DNA of 34,892 nt from Gemmiger formicilis (GCF_018784445.1 NZ_WQOH01000036.1:114938-149829); one strand, 5' to 3'. Counted from the stretch's first letter, positions 24,540 to 32,960 are shown. Translations and numbers: made by a program. Notes: generated from the sequence alone by a model not told the origin.

Positions 24540-25463
24540 TTAGTTGTCGCTCAGGGGCTGAACGCTGATGGCTTCATCCATCAAGGCATTGTAGTCGTCG
24601 GTGGTCATGGTGGCCAGCACCTCGTTGATGGCATCCTTCAGCGCGGTGTTGCCCTTCTTCATCGAGATGCCGATGTTGATATCCTCGTCGCTGACCTGGA
24701 AGTCACCGTCGCCGCCGCCGAAGTCCAGCAACGTGAAGTCGGGGTAGGCGACCAGTGCTGCCTGGCCGGTGGGGCGGTCGGTGACGACGATGTCGCAGGC
24801 ACCGCTGTTCAGGGCCACCAGCATGGCGGGGGCCGTCTCCTGTGCGGGCAGGATGTTGGCGTTTTCGATCTGCGGCAGACAGGTATCATACCAGATGGTG
24901 CCCAGCTGGCTGGTAGCGGTTGCACCGGCCAGGTCAGCCACGCTGGCGGCGTTGGCGTAGGCGCTGTCCTTCTTGGTCAGCGTGATGATGGAAGCGTAGT
25001 AATAGGGGTCGCTGAAGTCAACCTGGGCGGCGCGCTCAGCCGTGATGGACTGACCGGCGATGACGCAGTCAACGTCGCCGCTCATGACGGCGGGGATCAG
25101 GCTGTCCCAGTCCAGCTTGACGATCTGAACCTTCTGGCCCAGGGCCTCGCCGATCTTCTTCGCCATCATAACGTCGTAGCCGTAGGCGTAGTCGCTGGAA
25201 CCGCGGATCGCAACAGCGCCGTTGGAATCGTCGCTCTGGGTCCAGTTGTAGGGGGCGTAGGCGCACTCCATGGCAACGGTCAGGGTGGTGGGGTCGCCGT
25301 CGCCGTCCGGGGCACCGGCGGCGTCCGCAGCAGCCACGGTGCTCTCGGCGGCGGTGCTGTCAGCAGGGGAGACGGCGGAGGTGTCGGCGCTGGAGCCGCA
25401 GGCGGTCAGACCAACGGCCAGGACGGAGGCAAGGCCAAGTGCCATAGCATTCTTGAGTTTCAT
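24540..25463 (-). CDS. Polar amino-acid ABC transporter substrate-binding lipoprotein
   Basis: 307-residue extracytoplasmic solute-binding protein of family 3. A signal peptide ends in the lipobox LTAC (Cys22), followed by a Ser/Ala/Asp-rich linker (about 23-58) and the two-lobed binding domain from TLTVAMECAYAPYNWTQ. Typical segments are YGYDVMMAKKIGEALG, AGQSITAERAAQVDFSDPYY and GACDIVVTDRPTG. The Arg of ITAER and the Asp of DRPTG are positions that usually bind the amino-acid ligand. First gene of the operon, with AAAGGAG before the ATG and a promoter plus hairpin in its leader. The ligand is not identified. Confidence 0.93.
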   Translation of the reverse strand: MKLKNAMALGLASVLAVGLTACGSSADTSAVSPADSTAAESTVAAADAAGAPDGDGDPTTLTVAMECAYAPYNWTQSDDSNGAVAIRGSSDYAYGYDVMMAKKIGEALGQKVQIVKLDWDSLIPAVMSGDVDCVIAGQSITAERAAQVDFSDPYYYASIITLTKKDSAYANAASVADLAGATATSQLGTIWYDTCLPQIENANILPAQETAPAMLVALNSGACDIVVTDRPTGQAALVAYPDFTLLDFGGGDGDFQVSDEDINIGISMKKGNTALKDAINEVLATMTTDDYNALMDEAISVQPLSDN

Positions 25464-25508
25464 GGTTGCATTCTCCTTTAGATACTTAAAATTCCCTCAT
25501 ATTCATGC

Positions 25509-25546
25509 AAAAAGCCCCGGTGTTCCACTGTGCGGATCACCGGGGC
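25509..25546 (-). terminator. Terminator-type hairpin in the ABC-operon leader
   Basis: GCCCCGGTG/CACCGGGGC (25514-25522 / 25538-25546) followed on the minus strand by TTTTTG. It lies downstream both of cstA and of the promoter at 25606-25634, so it can end cstA transcription and also attenuate the ABC operon. Confidence 0.85.
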
Positions 25547-25605
25547 CAAATGCCTTATGACTGCCGAATGGTGCAGTGTTGCGCCGCGCCATTGCGGCTG
25601 TATAA

Positions 25606-25634
25606 ATATTACCCTAAGATGGTATATTTGTCAA
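25606..25634 (-). promoter_or_regulatory. Consensus promoter of the amino-acid ABC operon
   Basis: On the minus strand: TTGACA (25629-25634), 17 bases, TAATAT (25606-25611). The expected start near 25599 gives a leader of about 135 bases containing the hairpin at 25509-25546. Confidence 0.85.
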
Positions 25635-25646
25635 GTGCTGTTTGGA

Positions 25647-27377
25647 TTACGCAGCAACTTTTTCGCTGTCCTTCTCGCTGTTCTTGTAGCTCTTGACACT
25701 GTGAAAGACAATGTTCAGGCCCAGGACGATCAGCAGGATCGCGAGAATCAGCTGCAGGCCGTTGGCGATAAAGACAGCACCCCAGGTGGTCTCACCGGCA
25801 GGGATGGCGGTGGACGCAGCGGCGGAGATGGCCTTGACCATGGCAATCAGGCGCTGCACCAGAGCCGTGAAGGTGACGCAGAGCATGATGACCAGCGGCG
25901 GGAACAGCATCTTGTTGTTGCGGCCCGTGACCTTGAGGAAGACGCACAGGGTAGCCAGGACCAGCGCGCTCAGCAGCTGGTTGGCGGAACCGAACAGCGG
26001 CCAGATGTTGGCATAGCCGATCTGGGTCAGCAGGAAGCCGAAGGCCAGGGTGATGAAGGTAGAGAAGTAGACGTTGCAGAACAGCTTGCGCCAGCCCTCG
26101 GCATGCTCCATATCGTCAACGCTGAACAGCTCCTGGAAGCTCATACGGCCGATACGGGCCACGGCATCCAGACTGGTCAGGGCCAGAGCGGAAACGCACA
26201 TCGTCATAAAGACGGTAGCGATGGAGACGGGCACGCCGAACATCTCAAAGAAACCGGCAACGCCGCGGCTGAAGATCTGGAACGGAGTACCGGCGGCAGG
26301 GGTGCCGTCCGCAGCGGCGGCAGCACCGGCAACACACAGGGCCAAAACAGCCAGCAGGCTTTCCAGCACCATGGCACCGTAGCCGACCTTGAGCATATCT
26401 TTCTCATTCTCAACGGTCTTGGAAGAAGTACCGGAGGAGACCAAGCTGTGGAAGCCGGAGACAGCGCCGCAGGCGACGGTGACGAACAGGATGGGGAACA
26501 TGGTGCCCAGCTTCTCATTGTTGAAGCCGGTGAAAACAGGCAGGTTCATGGTGGGGTGGGCAACGACCAGACCGATGACCGCACCGGCAATCATAGCGCC
26601 AAACATGAAGGTGGTCATATAGTCACGGGGCTGCTTCAGCATCCACATGGGCAGGACGGCGGCGAAGAAGATGTAAACGAAGGTGATATAGCTCCAACCA
26701 GCCTTGCCCAGGATGATGGGGGCGTTCATACCGACCACAAAAGACAGCACGATGAAGGCGATGCCGATGACAGCCTCTTTCCAGCCGGAGAAGTTGAACT
26801 TCTTCTGGATGAAGCCGAACACAACGGCGAACACCATGAACATGATGGAGACCATACCGGCAGAGCCGTTGGCGAAGGCAGCCTCGACCTGTGCGCCCTC
26901 TGCATCAAAGGCGTTGAAGGTACCGGCGACCATGTCTGCGAAGGCAGCAATGACGATGCCGCAGAACAGCCAGCAGAACAGCAGGAACAGCTTGCGGCCG
27001 GTCTTGCCGATGTACTTCTCGATCAGCAGGCCCATGGACTTGCCGTCGTTCTTGACGGAAGCGTACAAAGCGCCGAAGTCAGTGACAGCGCCGAAGAAGA
27101 CGCCGCCGAGCAGTACCCAGAGCAGAACAGGCAGCCAGCCGAAGGCAGCAGCCTGAATAGCACCGGTGACAGGGCCGGCACCTGCAATAGAAGAGAACTG
27201 GTGTGCAAACACAGTCCAGCCGTTGGTGGGAACGTAGTCTTTGCCATCCTCCAGCCGCACAGCGGGAGTTTTGGCGTTGGGGTCAACACCCCAGGTCTTG
27301 GCGAGCCAGCGACCGTATCCTGCGTACGCACATACCAGGACGACCGCGGCAATCAGAACGATTACAAGCGTATTCAT
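25647..27377 (-). CDS. cstA: Carbon starvation protein A family transporter
   Basis: CstA, 576 residues, a multi-span inner-membrane transporter. Members import peptides or pyruvate under carbon limitation. Hydrophobic helices run along the whole length. Family segments include the N-terminal YGRWLAKTWGVDPN, HQFSSIAGAGPVTGAI, FFGAVTDFGALYASVKNDGK and the FHSLVSSGTSSKTVENEKD loop. The short cytoplasmic C-terminus is Lys/Ser/Glu-rich. AAAGAGGGA lies 11 bases before ATG 27377. It stands alone between divergent GH13 and downstream ABC genes, with its own consensus-like promoter. The substrate is uncertain; pyruvate or peptides fit the family. Confidence 0.93.
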   Translation of the reverse strand: MNTLVIVLIAAVVLVCAYAGYGRWLAKTWGVDPNAKTPAVRLEDGKDYVPTNGWTVFAHQFSSIAGAGPVTGAIQAAAFGWLPVLLWVLLGGVFFGAVTDFGALYASVKNDGKSMGLLIEKYIGKTGRKLFLLFCWLFCGIVIAAFADMVAGTFNAFDAEGAQVEAAFANGSAGMVSIMFMVFAVVFGFIQKKFNFSGWKEAVIGIAFIVLSFVVGMNAPIILGKAGWSYITFVYIFFAAVLPMWMLKQPRDYMTTFMFGAMIAGAVIGLVVAHPTMNLPVFTGFNNEKLGTMFPILFVTVACGAVSGFHSLVSSGTSSKTVENEKDMLKVGYGAMVLESLLAVLALCVAGAAAAADGTPAAGTPFQIFSRGVAGFFEMFGVPVSIATVFMTMCVSALALTSLDAVARIGRMSFQELFSVDDMEHAEGWRKLFCNVYFSTFITLAFGFLLTQIGYANIWPLFGSANQLLSALVLATLCVFLKVTGRNNKMLFPPLVIMLCVTFTALVQRLIAMVKAISAAASTAIPAGETTWGAVFIANGLQLILAILLIVLGLNIVFHSVKSYKNSEKDSEKVAA

Positions 27378-27427
27378 TTGAACAGATCCCTCTTTCCTAC
27401 TAGATTTTACAATCGCTTGTGCACTCT

Positions 27428-27456
27428 ACTTTACTGCGCTGTTCGCAATTTGTCAA
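27428..27456 (-). promoter_or_regulatory. Promoter of cstA
   Basis: On the minus strand: TTGACA (27451-27456), 17 bases, TAAAGT (27428-27433), about 50 bases before the cstA start. Confidence 0.8.
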
Positions 27457-27539
27457 CATGATGTTCATAATTTGGCAATGTGTAGGTTTTTGGTGCAAAA
27501 TGTAGAAAATTTATGTCACGTTTTGTACAAGATGCGCCG

Positions 27540-27571
27540 TTGACAAAGTGTGCGGAAGGGGATAGTATAAA
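27540..27571 (+). promoter_or_regulatory. Promoter of the GH13 gene
   Basis: TTGACA (27540-27545), 17 bases, TAGTAT (27563-27568); TATAAA at 27566-27571 is an alternative -10. The leader of about 160 bases contains a repeat. Confidence 0.65.
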
Positions 27572-27597
27572 ATATAGAAAGAGGATGAAACGTTTCC

Positions 27598-27710
27598 ACG
27601 GAACCCCCAAAGGCCCCCTTTTGAGGAACGCTCCGCCCTCCGGCGCTATGCGCAGGTTCCCCCACATCAGGGGAGTCTGTCCTCAAGGGGAGGCTTTAGA
27701 ACCTCTACTT
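27598..27710. repeat. Imperfect inverted intergenic repeat in the GH13 leader
   Basis: The outer arms CCCCCTTTTGAGGA (27617-27630) and TCCTCAAGGGGAGGCT pair imperfectly, with inner GC-rich segments (CTCCGCCCTCCGGCG; GGTTCCCCCAC). It lies between the promoter and the ribosome-binding site, so it is transcribed as a long stem. Confidence 0.65.
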
Positions 27711-27733
27711 AATTATATAAAGGAGAACCCACC

Positions 27734-29302
27734 ATGAAACAATGGCTCAAAGACGCAGTATTCTATGAAATCTATCCCCAGAGCTTCTACGATACCAACG
27801 GCGACGGTATCGGCGACCTGCAGGGCATTATCGCCAAGCTGGACTACATCAAGGGCCTGGGCTGCAACGCTCTGTGGATCAATCCTTGCTTTGACTCGCC
27901 GTTTAAAGACGCCGGTTACGACGTGCGCGACTACAAAAAGATCGCCCAGCGCTACGGCACGAACGAGGACGCCGCCGCCCTCTTCAAAGCTGCCCACGAG
28001 AAGGGCATCCGTGTCCTGTTTGACCTCGTCCCCGGCCACACCAGCGAGGAACACGAGTGGTTCAAGGCCAGCTGCCGACCCGAAAAGAACGAATACTCCG
28101 ACCGCTTCATCTGGACGGATTCCTGCTTTGCCAGCGGCGACGGTATGCCCTTCATCGGTGGCGAGACCGAACGCAACGGCACGTATATCCTGAACTTCTT
28201 CAAGTGCCAGCCTGCGCTGAACTACGGCTATGGAAAGATCAACCAGAAGTGGCAGATGCCCACCGACGACCCCGCCTGCGTGGCAACGGTGGAGGCCATG
28301 AAGGACGTCATGCGGTTCTGGCTGGACATGGGCTGCGACGGCTTCCGCGTCGATATGGCGTCGAGCCTTGTAAAGAATGACACTAAGAACAAAAAGTACA
28401 CCTGCAAAATCTGGCGCAATATCCGGGATATGCTGGATGTCGAGTACCCCGAGGCCGCGCTCATCGCCGAGTGGAACGGCCCGCGCATGTCGCTGAAAAA
28501 CGGCTTTGACATGGACTTTTATCTCAATTGGCAGGGCAACGGCTACAACTGGCTCATGCGCAACTATGACGGTGCGATGGACTCGAACCCGCACAACATC
28601 GGCAAGGCGTACTTCTGCAAGAACTCCGGCACCGGCATTGACAAATTTCTGGACGAGTACCTGCCGGCCTACAAGGCCACCCACAAGGACGGTCTGTGGT
28701 GCTTTATCACCTGCAACCACGACACGATCCGCCCCTCGGCCGGCCTGACTGTGGAGGAACTGCGCCTGGCCTATGCGACCCTCTTTACGCTGCCAGGTGC
28801 GCCGTTTGTCTACTACGGCGATGAAATCGGTATGCGCTACCTGCCGCTGCCCACCAAGGAGGGCGGCTACTTCCGCACAGGCTCCCGTACCCCGATGCAG
28901 TGGGATGACAGCGCAAACCACGGCTTCTCCACCGCTGACGCAAAGGATATCTACCTGCCTGTGGACACCGCCGAGGATGCCCCCACTGTGGCCGCCCAGG
29001 CCGATGACCCCGCCAGCCTGCTGAACAGCGTCAAGTCGCTGCTGGCCTTCCGCCATGCCCACAAGGACCTGAACTCCGATGAGCCGTTCAAGGTACTGTA
29101 CGCACCCAAGGCCAAGGACGACTACCGTCCCTTTGTCTGGCAGCGCGGCGACCTGATCTGCGCCGTCAACCCGGCAGGCGTCTCCATTGAGCTGCCGCTG
29201 GAACTGGCCGAGGATCTGAAGATTCAGTACACCATCGGCCAGGCCGAGATCGTCAATGATACCCTGTCTCTGGGGGCGCAGAGTTTTGTAATTTTGGGGT
29301 GA
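27734..29302 (+). CDS. GH13 alpha-glucosidase/alpha-amylase-family enzyme
   Basis: 522-residue cytoplasmic glycoside hydrolase; no signal peptide. The N-terminal YEIYPQSFYDTNGDGIGDLQG and LGCNALWINPCFDSP are typical of the oligo-1,6-glucosidase and trehalose-synthase branch. Catalytic residues: nucleophile Asp207 in GFRVDMA, acid/base Glu246 in AEWNGP and Asp330 in CNHDTIR. The calcium-type loop DxNxDGxGD is present. A C-terminal beta domain follows from about 440. AAAGGAG lies upstream of ATG 27734. It probably breaks down imported malto- or isomalto-oligosaccharides or related alpha-glucosides; the exact linkage cannot be told. Single-gene unit. Confidence 0.88.
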   Translation: MKQWLKDAVFYEIYPQSFYDTNGDGIGDLQGIIAKLDYIKGLGCNALWINPCFDSPFKDAGYDVRDYKKIAQRYGTNEDAAALFKAAHEKGIRVLFDLVPGHTSEEHEWFKASCRPEKNEYSDRFIWTDSCFASGDGMPFIGGETERNGTYILNFFKCQPALNYGYGKINQKWQMPTDDPACVATVEAMKDVMRFWLDMGCDGFRVDMASSLVKNDTKNKKYTCKIWRNIRDMLDVEYPEAALIAEWNGPRMSLKNGFDMDFYLNWQGNGYNWLMRNYDGAMDSNPHNIGKAYFCKNSGTGIDKFLDEYLPAYKATHKDGLWCFITCNHDTIRPSAGLTVEELRLAYATLFTLPGAPFVYYGDEIGMRYLPLPTKEGGYFRTGSRTPMQWDDSANHGFSTADAKDIYLPVDTAEDAPTVAAQADDPASLLNSVKSLLAFRHAHKDLNSDEPFKVLYAPKAKDDYRPFVWQRGDLICAVNPAGVSIELPLELAEDLKIQYTIGQAEIVNDTLSLGAQSFVILG

Positions 29303-29357
29303 AATGGAAAACCGCCCTGCAATTTTCCTATAAACATCCACGGGCGGATATGAGATT

Positions 29358-29424
29358 TGCCCCCTACGTGTAGGGGTCGATGTCCGCATTGGCCCGCGGG
29401 GCGTCGAGGACGCCGCCCCCTACA
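29358..29424. repeat. Intergenic repeat with GTAGGGG palindrome and shared 31-base module
   Basis: CCCCTAC/GTAGGGG (29361-29367 / 29370-29376) is followed by a module at 29394-29424 that is identical to 22753-22783. Member of the same dispersed family. Confidence 0.8.
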
Positions 29425-29431
29425 ACAAAAC

Positions 29432-29471
29432 AAACCCGCAATCTCGATGTTATAACCGGGATTGCGGGTTT
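29432..29471. terminator. Bidirectional terminator between convergent genes
   Basis: A 12-bp stem AAACCCGCAATC/GATTGCGGGTTT (29432-29443 / 29460-29471) with T-rich flanks on both strands. It serves the GH13 gene (plus) and the nitroreductase gene (minus). Confidence 0.88.
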
Positions 29472-29481
29472 TGCTATACTA

Positions 29482-30057
29482 TTATAATGTCTTAATTAAA
29501 ATTTCCTCCATCCCGCGCTTCGGTACGCAGTAGTTGCGGTTTTCATCGAGATAATACTTCACACTGCCGTCCTGTATTTCCACCAGGTGGCTCTCATGCG
29601 TCGGATACCCCAGTGCGACCATATAGCACAGCCGCAGTCCCTCGGGCAGACCCAGCAGCTTGGTCAGCGCGGGCCGGTCGATGGCCCCCATGATGCAGCT
29701 GCCAACGCCGTGTGCCCAGGCGGCAGCGGTCAGGCTGCCCAGCGCCAGGCCAATGTCCACATCGTTCGCACCGGGCAGACGGTCATCCTGCAAGATGGCG
29801 ATAAACGCAGTGGGCTGCTCGTCGGGCTGCGGCGTGCCTTGCTCGCGGGGCAGGTAGGCGGCCCAATGCACCAGCGGCTGCACGGCGGCCACAGCGGCGG
29901 GGCTTTCCACAATACAATACCGCACGGTCTGGCGGTTCGCGCCGCAGCTGGCAATGCGGGCCGCATCAACGGCTTCGGTCAGAATCTCGGGCGCAACAGC
30001 CCGCTGTGCAAACCGCCGGTAGGTGCGGCGGCTGCGCAGAAATTCCATCATATCCAT
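29482..30057 (-). CDS. Nitroreductase family flavoprotein
   Basis: 191-residue FMN-dependent oxidoreductase. The N-terminal MEFLRSRRTYRRF is the classic FMN-phosphate-binding start. ANRQTVRY, DIGLALGSLTAAAWAHGVGSC and the LCYMVALGYP segment match the fold. The protein should form a cytoplasmic dimer that reduces quinones, nitro compounds or other acceptors with NAD(P)H; the physiological substrate is unknown. AAGGAAG is about 11 bases before ATG 30057. Its promoter overlaps the end of the upstream peptidase gene. Confidence 0.9.
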   Translation of the reverse strand: MDMMEFLRSRRTYRRFAQRAVAPEILTEAVDAARIASCGANRQTVRYCIVESPAAVAAVQPLVHWAAYLPREQGTPQPDEQPTAFIAILQDDRLPGANDVDIGLALGSLTAAAWAHGVGSCIMGAIDRPALTKLLGLPEGLRLCYMVALGYPTHESHLVEIQDGSVKYYLDENRNYCVPKRGMEEILIKTL

Positions 30058-30095
30058 TTGGAGGCACTTCCTTATTATATAGAGTTCGTATTTTC

Positions 30096-30125
30096 ATTAT
30101 AACACGTTTCCTGTTCACGCATCAA
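30096..30125 (-). promoter_or_regulatory. Promoter of the nitroreductase gene
   Basis: On the minus strand: TTGATG (30120-30125), 18 bases, TATAAT (30096-30101). The -35 lies inside the last codons of the M15-type peptidase gene. Confidence 0.75.
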
Positions 30126-30804
30126 TCACCGTTGCCGTTTTCCCGATGCCCACCGTCGCTTCGGCGATCTTCCGCCAGCTCGCGCACCCGCATACGCCGT
30201 CGGCGGTCAGGCTGAACCGCCGCTGGCAGGCTTTCAGCGCGTTCTCGGTCGCCTTTCCGAAGATGCCGTCCAGCGTGTTGGTGGAATACCCCAGCGCGTT
30301 CAGCGCGTCCTGCAGGATCAACACATACGTGCTGCGGCTGCCGCGCCGCAGGGTGGGGTAGCCCGCTGTGGTGCTGCGGCACGCAGGCTTGCCGTACCGC
30401 CTGTCAAAATGGACCCAGGTCGGCGTCATCGAAAGCGGCTCCACATACCCCCACGCCCCGGTCCGCACGGCGGCCTTGTAAATCTTGCGGCGGTTCGCAG
30501 CGGTGGTGCGCTGCCCCACGTCAAAGGCCACGCCCGCGTAGTGCTGGCTCGTCGTGCCGTGGCCACCCTCCCAGATGCGCTTGAAAGCGTACCCCACCGG
30601 GATGCCGCTGCCGTAGGTGCGGCGGGTCAGATTCCACGCCTCCATGGCGGCGGTCGTCGTCCACAGCACGTTGGCTTTGCTGGACCCGCGGAACTCCCGA
30701 ACCCGCAGTGTCGTGTCGGCGCTGTACGGCATCGGGTCGTTCTCGCTCAAATTGTAGCGGAAAAACTTGTTGTCGTAGGAATCGTACACATAGACTTTTG
30801 GCAT
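30115..30804 (-). CDS. M15-type peptidase with C-terminal peptidoglycan-binding domain
   Basis: 229-residue protein likely to cut peptidoglycan peptides. The N-terminal domain (about 1-135) has the zinc-site pattern of M15 D-Ala-D-Ala carboxypeptidases and L,D-endopeptidases: QHYAGVAFD (His88, Asp95) and TWVHFD (His132). A single PG_binding_1 domain follows (about 146-215: LRRGSRSTYVLILQDALNALG, then IFGKATENALKACQ). No signal peptide is visible, so export may depend on a partner or on a holin-like or sporulation route. The start ATG is three bases after the stop of the upstream gene, whose last codons hold AGGAGGG, so translation is coupled. Confidence 0.82.
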   Translation of the reverse strand: MPKVYVYDSYDNKFFRYNLSENDPMPYSADTTLRVREFRGSSKANVLWTTTAAMEAWNLTRRTYGSGIPVGYAFKRIWEGGHGTTSQHYAGVAFDVGQRTTAANRRKIYKAAVRTGAWGYVEPLSMTPTWVHFDRRYGKPACRSTTAGYPTLRRGSRSTYVLILQDALNALGYSTNTLDGIFGKATENALKACQRRFSLTADGVCGCASWRKIAEATVGIGKTATVIDA

Positions 30805-30807
30805 ACC

Positions 30808-32892
30808 CTATCCCTCCTGACATTCGCGGCAAAGTCCCTGCGCGGCCAGGCGCAGGCTTTCCCAGGTGTCGGCGTCCACAACGCCCAGCGGCTCCAGTCC
30901 GGCAGTCAGCTGGTAGCTTTCCAGCGCGGCCTGGGTCGCGGCGTCAAACTGGCCGCTCTCGGGCACAAAATCGGCGGTCTGGTCGACGGAGGCCACTACA
31001 TTGAGCCACCGCTGCACCTGTAAAACGGCAGGGCCGGAGCTGCCCAGCGCCAGCGCCCCGGCGGGCCATACGCCGCCCGGTTTCGGGCTGGCCCCGGCGG
31101 GGCTGGCAGCCAGAAGGTCAAGCGCTGCCTGGCGGAACACAGCCCAATCGCCGGCGGTGACAACGCCAGTCTCGTCCAGCCCAAAGTACCGCTGCGCACT
31201 GCGCACGGCGATTTCCAGCTCGGGGTCAAAGGTACTGCCCGGTGTGCCGCCGGCCGTAAAGTTGATCTCCGGTATCCACTGGCTCAAGAACAGCAGCATC
31301 CGGTTCAGCCGCAGCACCTCCGCGCCTGTATCGCCGGGGCGCAGTGCCGCATCGGGTGCGGGCAGGCTGACCGTGCGCACCACCGGCCCGCTGGTGTCCA
31401 ATGCCAGTGCGGCGTCATACAGGCTTTGGAAGGTCAGCCGCCCCACCACGCCGTCCACGGTCAGCCCGGCGCGGGTCTGCCACGCCTTGACAGCCCGGGT
31501 CGTCGCTGCGCCGAACTTTCCATCCACAGTCACGGTGGGCACATCGCTGTAATAGGCTGCCAGCCGCCGCAGGTAATACTGCACAGCCCGCACCGCGGTC
31601 CCGCTGCTGCCCTCCCGCGTCGTGGCCGTGAACTGCCCGGGTGCGACATTGGCTGCCACGATTTTGTTTGCCACCGCCAGGCCGACCTCTTTCAGCTTAT
31701 TCCAGGTGCTGCGCCCGACGACGCCATCAGCCGTCAGCCCGAACAAACTCTGGAACGCCGTCACCGCACTGACCGTTGCTGCGCCGTAGCTGCCGTCCAC
31801 GGTCACGGTGCGCAGGGCACTGTAATTGTCCGCTGCCAGCCGCAGCCAGAACTGCACGAGCCGTACCTCCATGCCGGTATCCCCGCGCCGCAGTGCCGTC
31901 CCGGGCCAGGCTGTGCCGCCCAAATCGCTCTGCGCGTCCACCCACGCGGCGTACAGCGCGTTCCAGGTCGTCTGCCCGACGACACCGTCCGCCGTCAGGT
32001 TTTGCTTTTGCTGGAACGCCCGCACGGCCCGCTCAGTCGCTGCGCCGTAGCTGCCATCCACGCTCACGCGTACCAGCGACGAATCGAACTGCGCCAGGTC
32101 GGAAAGCCAGAACTGCACCTGCTCCACGCTGCTGCCGGTGCTGCCGCGCCGCAGTACGGTCCCCGGCCAGCCGCCCGTGCTTTGGATGCCCTCGGCGGTC
32201 TCGCCCTCGCTGGTCAGTTCGGCCAGGTCCTTGACGCTGACGTAGATATAGCTGATTTTGTACCACGTCGCCTTGCCCACAATGCCGTCCGCCGTCAGGC
32301 CGAACTGCTTCTGGAATTTTTTCACGCTGTTCTCGGTCGCCTCGTCGAACGTCCCGGTCACGGCGGGCTTGCCGAAAGATGGGTAGTCCTTCGCGATGCG
32401 GGACAGCTGCTTTTGCAGGATGCGCACATGCGTCCCGGTGCTTCCACGCCGTAAGGGGCTGCCCGGGTAGCTGGACGGAATGGCCGCAATGTTGTTGGTC
32501 GTCACCAGCTGCACGCGGTTCCCATAATAGTAGCGCAGGATTTGCAGCGCGTTCAGCCCCTCCCGTGCACGGTCAACCGTGCCCCACTGCTTCATGCCCG
32601 GGCAGGTCACAGTCTTGCCGTCGCAGTACTCGGTAAAGTACGGTTCGACGTCGCCGCTGCGCTGCACAAAGGTGTTGAACAACTCGGCGGTCAGCCGCTC
32701 CATGACCGCAAACACCGTGCGGCCGTTGACATACGCCTGGTCGTACCCTGGTGAGCCTGTGATGTTGAAACTATATCCCCGGCTGGGGTACCACTCGGTC
32801 CAGATGCGGTTCAGCGCCAGGCTGACCTGGGCAATGATGTTGGCGCGCAGGGCCTCTTCCGGCCAGGAAAGCGTACCGCCACAAAATGGCAT
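30808..32892 (-). CDS. SpoIID-like protein with six peptidoglycan-binding repeats, probably N-terminally short
   Basis: 694 residues. The N-terminal part (1-130, WPEEALRANIIAQVSLALNR, then VEPYFTEYCDGKTVTC and QWGTV) resembles the SpoIID/LytB-like domain of Firmicutes spore and cell-wall proteins. Six PG_binding_1 domains follow, starting near residues 145, 245, 330, 425, 515 and 611, each with an LRRGSTG-type start and an LTADGVVG-type end. Related proteins as I know them carry about 45 further residues before WPE; here the frame starts with MPFCGGTLS only ten residues before it. ATG 32892 has no Shine-Dalgarno sequence and touches the -35 of the divergent gene, so the 5' end may have been lost. 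It forms an operon with the M15-type peptidase. Confidence 0.75.
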   Translation of the reverse strand: MPFCGGTLSWPEEALRANIIAQVSLALNRIWTEWYPSRGYSFNITGSPGYDQAYVNGRTVFAVMERLTAELFNTFVQRSGDVEPYFTEYCDGKTVTCPGMKQWGTVDRAREGLNALQILRYYYGNRVQLVTTNNIAAIPSSYPGSPLRRGSTGTHVRILQKQLSRIAKDYPSFGKPAVTGTFDEATENSVKKFQKQFGLTADGIVGKATWYKISYIYVSVKDLAELTSEGETAEGIQSTGGWPGTVLRRGSTGSSVEQVQFWLSDLAQFDSSLVRVSVDGSYGAATERAVRAFQQKQNLTADGVVGQTTWNALYAAWVDAQSDLGGTAWPGTALRRGDTGMEVRLVQFWLRLAADNYSALRTVTVDGSYGAATVSAVTAFQSLFGLTADGVVGRSTWNKLKEVGLAVANKIVAANVAPGQFTATTREGSSGTAVRAVQYYLRRLAAYYSDVPTVTVDGKFGAATTRAVKAWQTRAGLTVDGVVGRLTFQSLYDAALALDTSGPVVRTVSLPAPDAALRPGDTGAEVLRLNRMLLFLSQWIPEINFTAGGTPGSTFDPELEIAVRSAQRYFGLDETGVVTAGDWAVFRQAALDLLAASPAGASPKPGGVWPAGALALGSSGPAVLQVQRWLNVVASVDQTADFVPESGQFDAATQAALESYQLTAGLEPLGVVDADTWESLRLAAQGLCRECQEG

Positions 32893-32920
32893 TGCAACGG
32901 CCCGCGAAAAATGCTATACT
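32892..32920 (+). promoter_or_regulatory. Promoter of the DUF1846 gene
   Basis: TTGCAA (32892-32897), 17 bases, TATACT (32915-32920). The -35 abuts the start codon of the divergent peptidoglycan-binding gene. Confidence 0.75.
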
Positions 32921-32960
32921 TAATTCATATAGTTTAAAGACAGGGAAAAGGGGAACGCAG

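Noticed and set aside
25530-27461. 643-codon plus-strand frame opposite cstA
   Set aside because: The Gln/Asp/Gly-rich composition is that of an antisense transmembrane gene; cstA on the minus strand is clear.
27713-29389. 558-codon minus-strand frame opposite the GH13 gene
   Set aside because: It lies wholly opposite a gene with all catalytic residues and lacks a ribosome-binding site.
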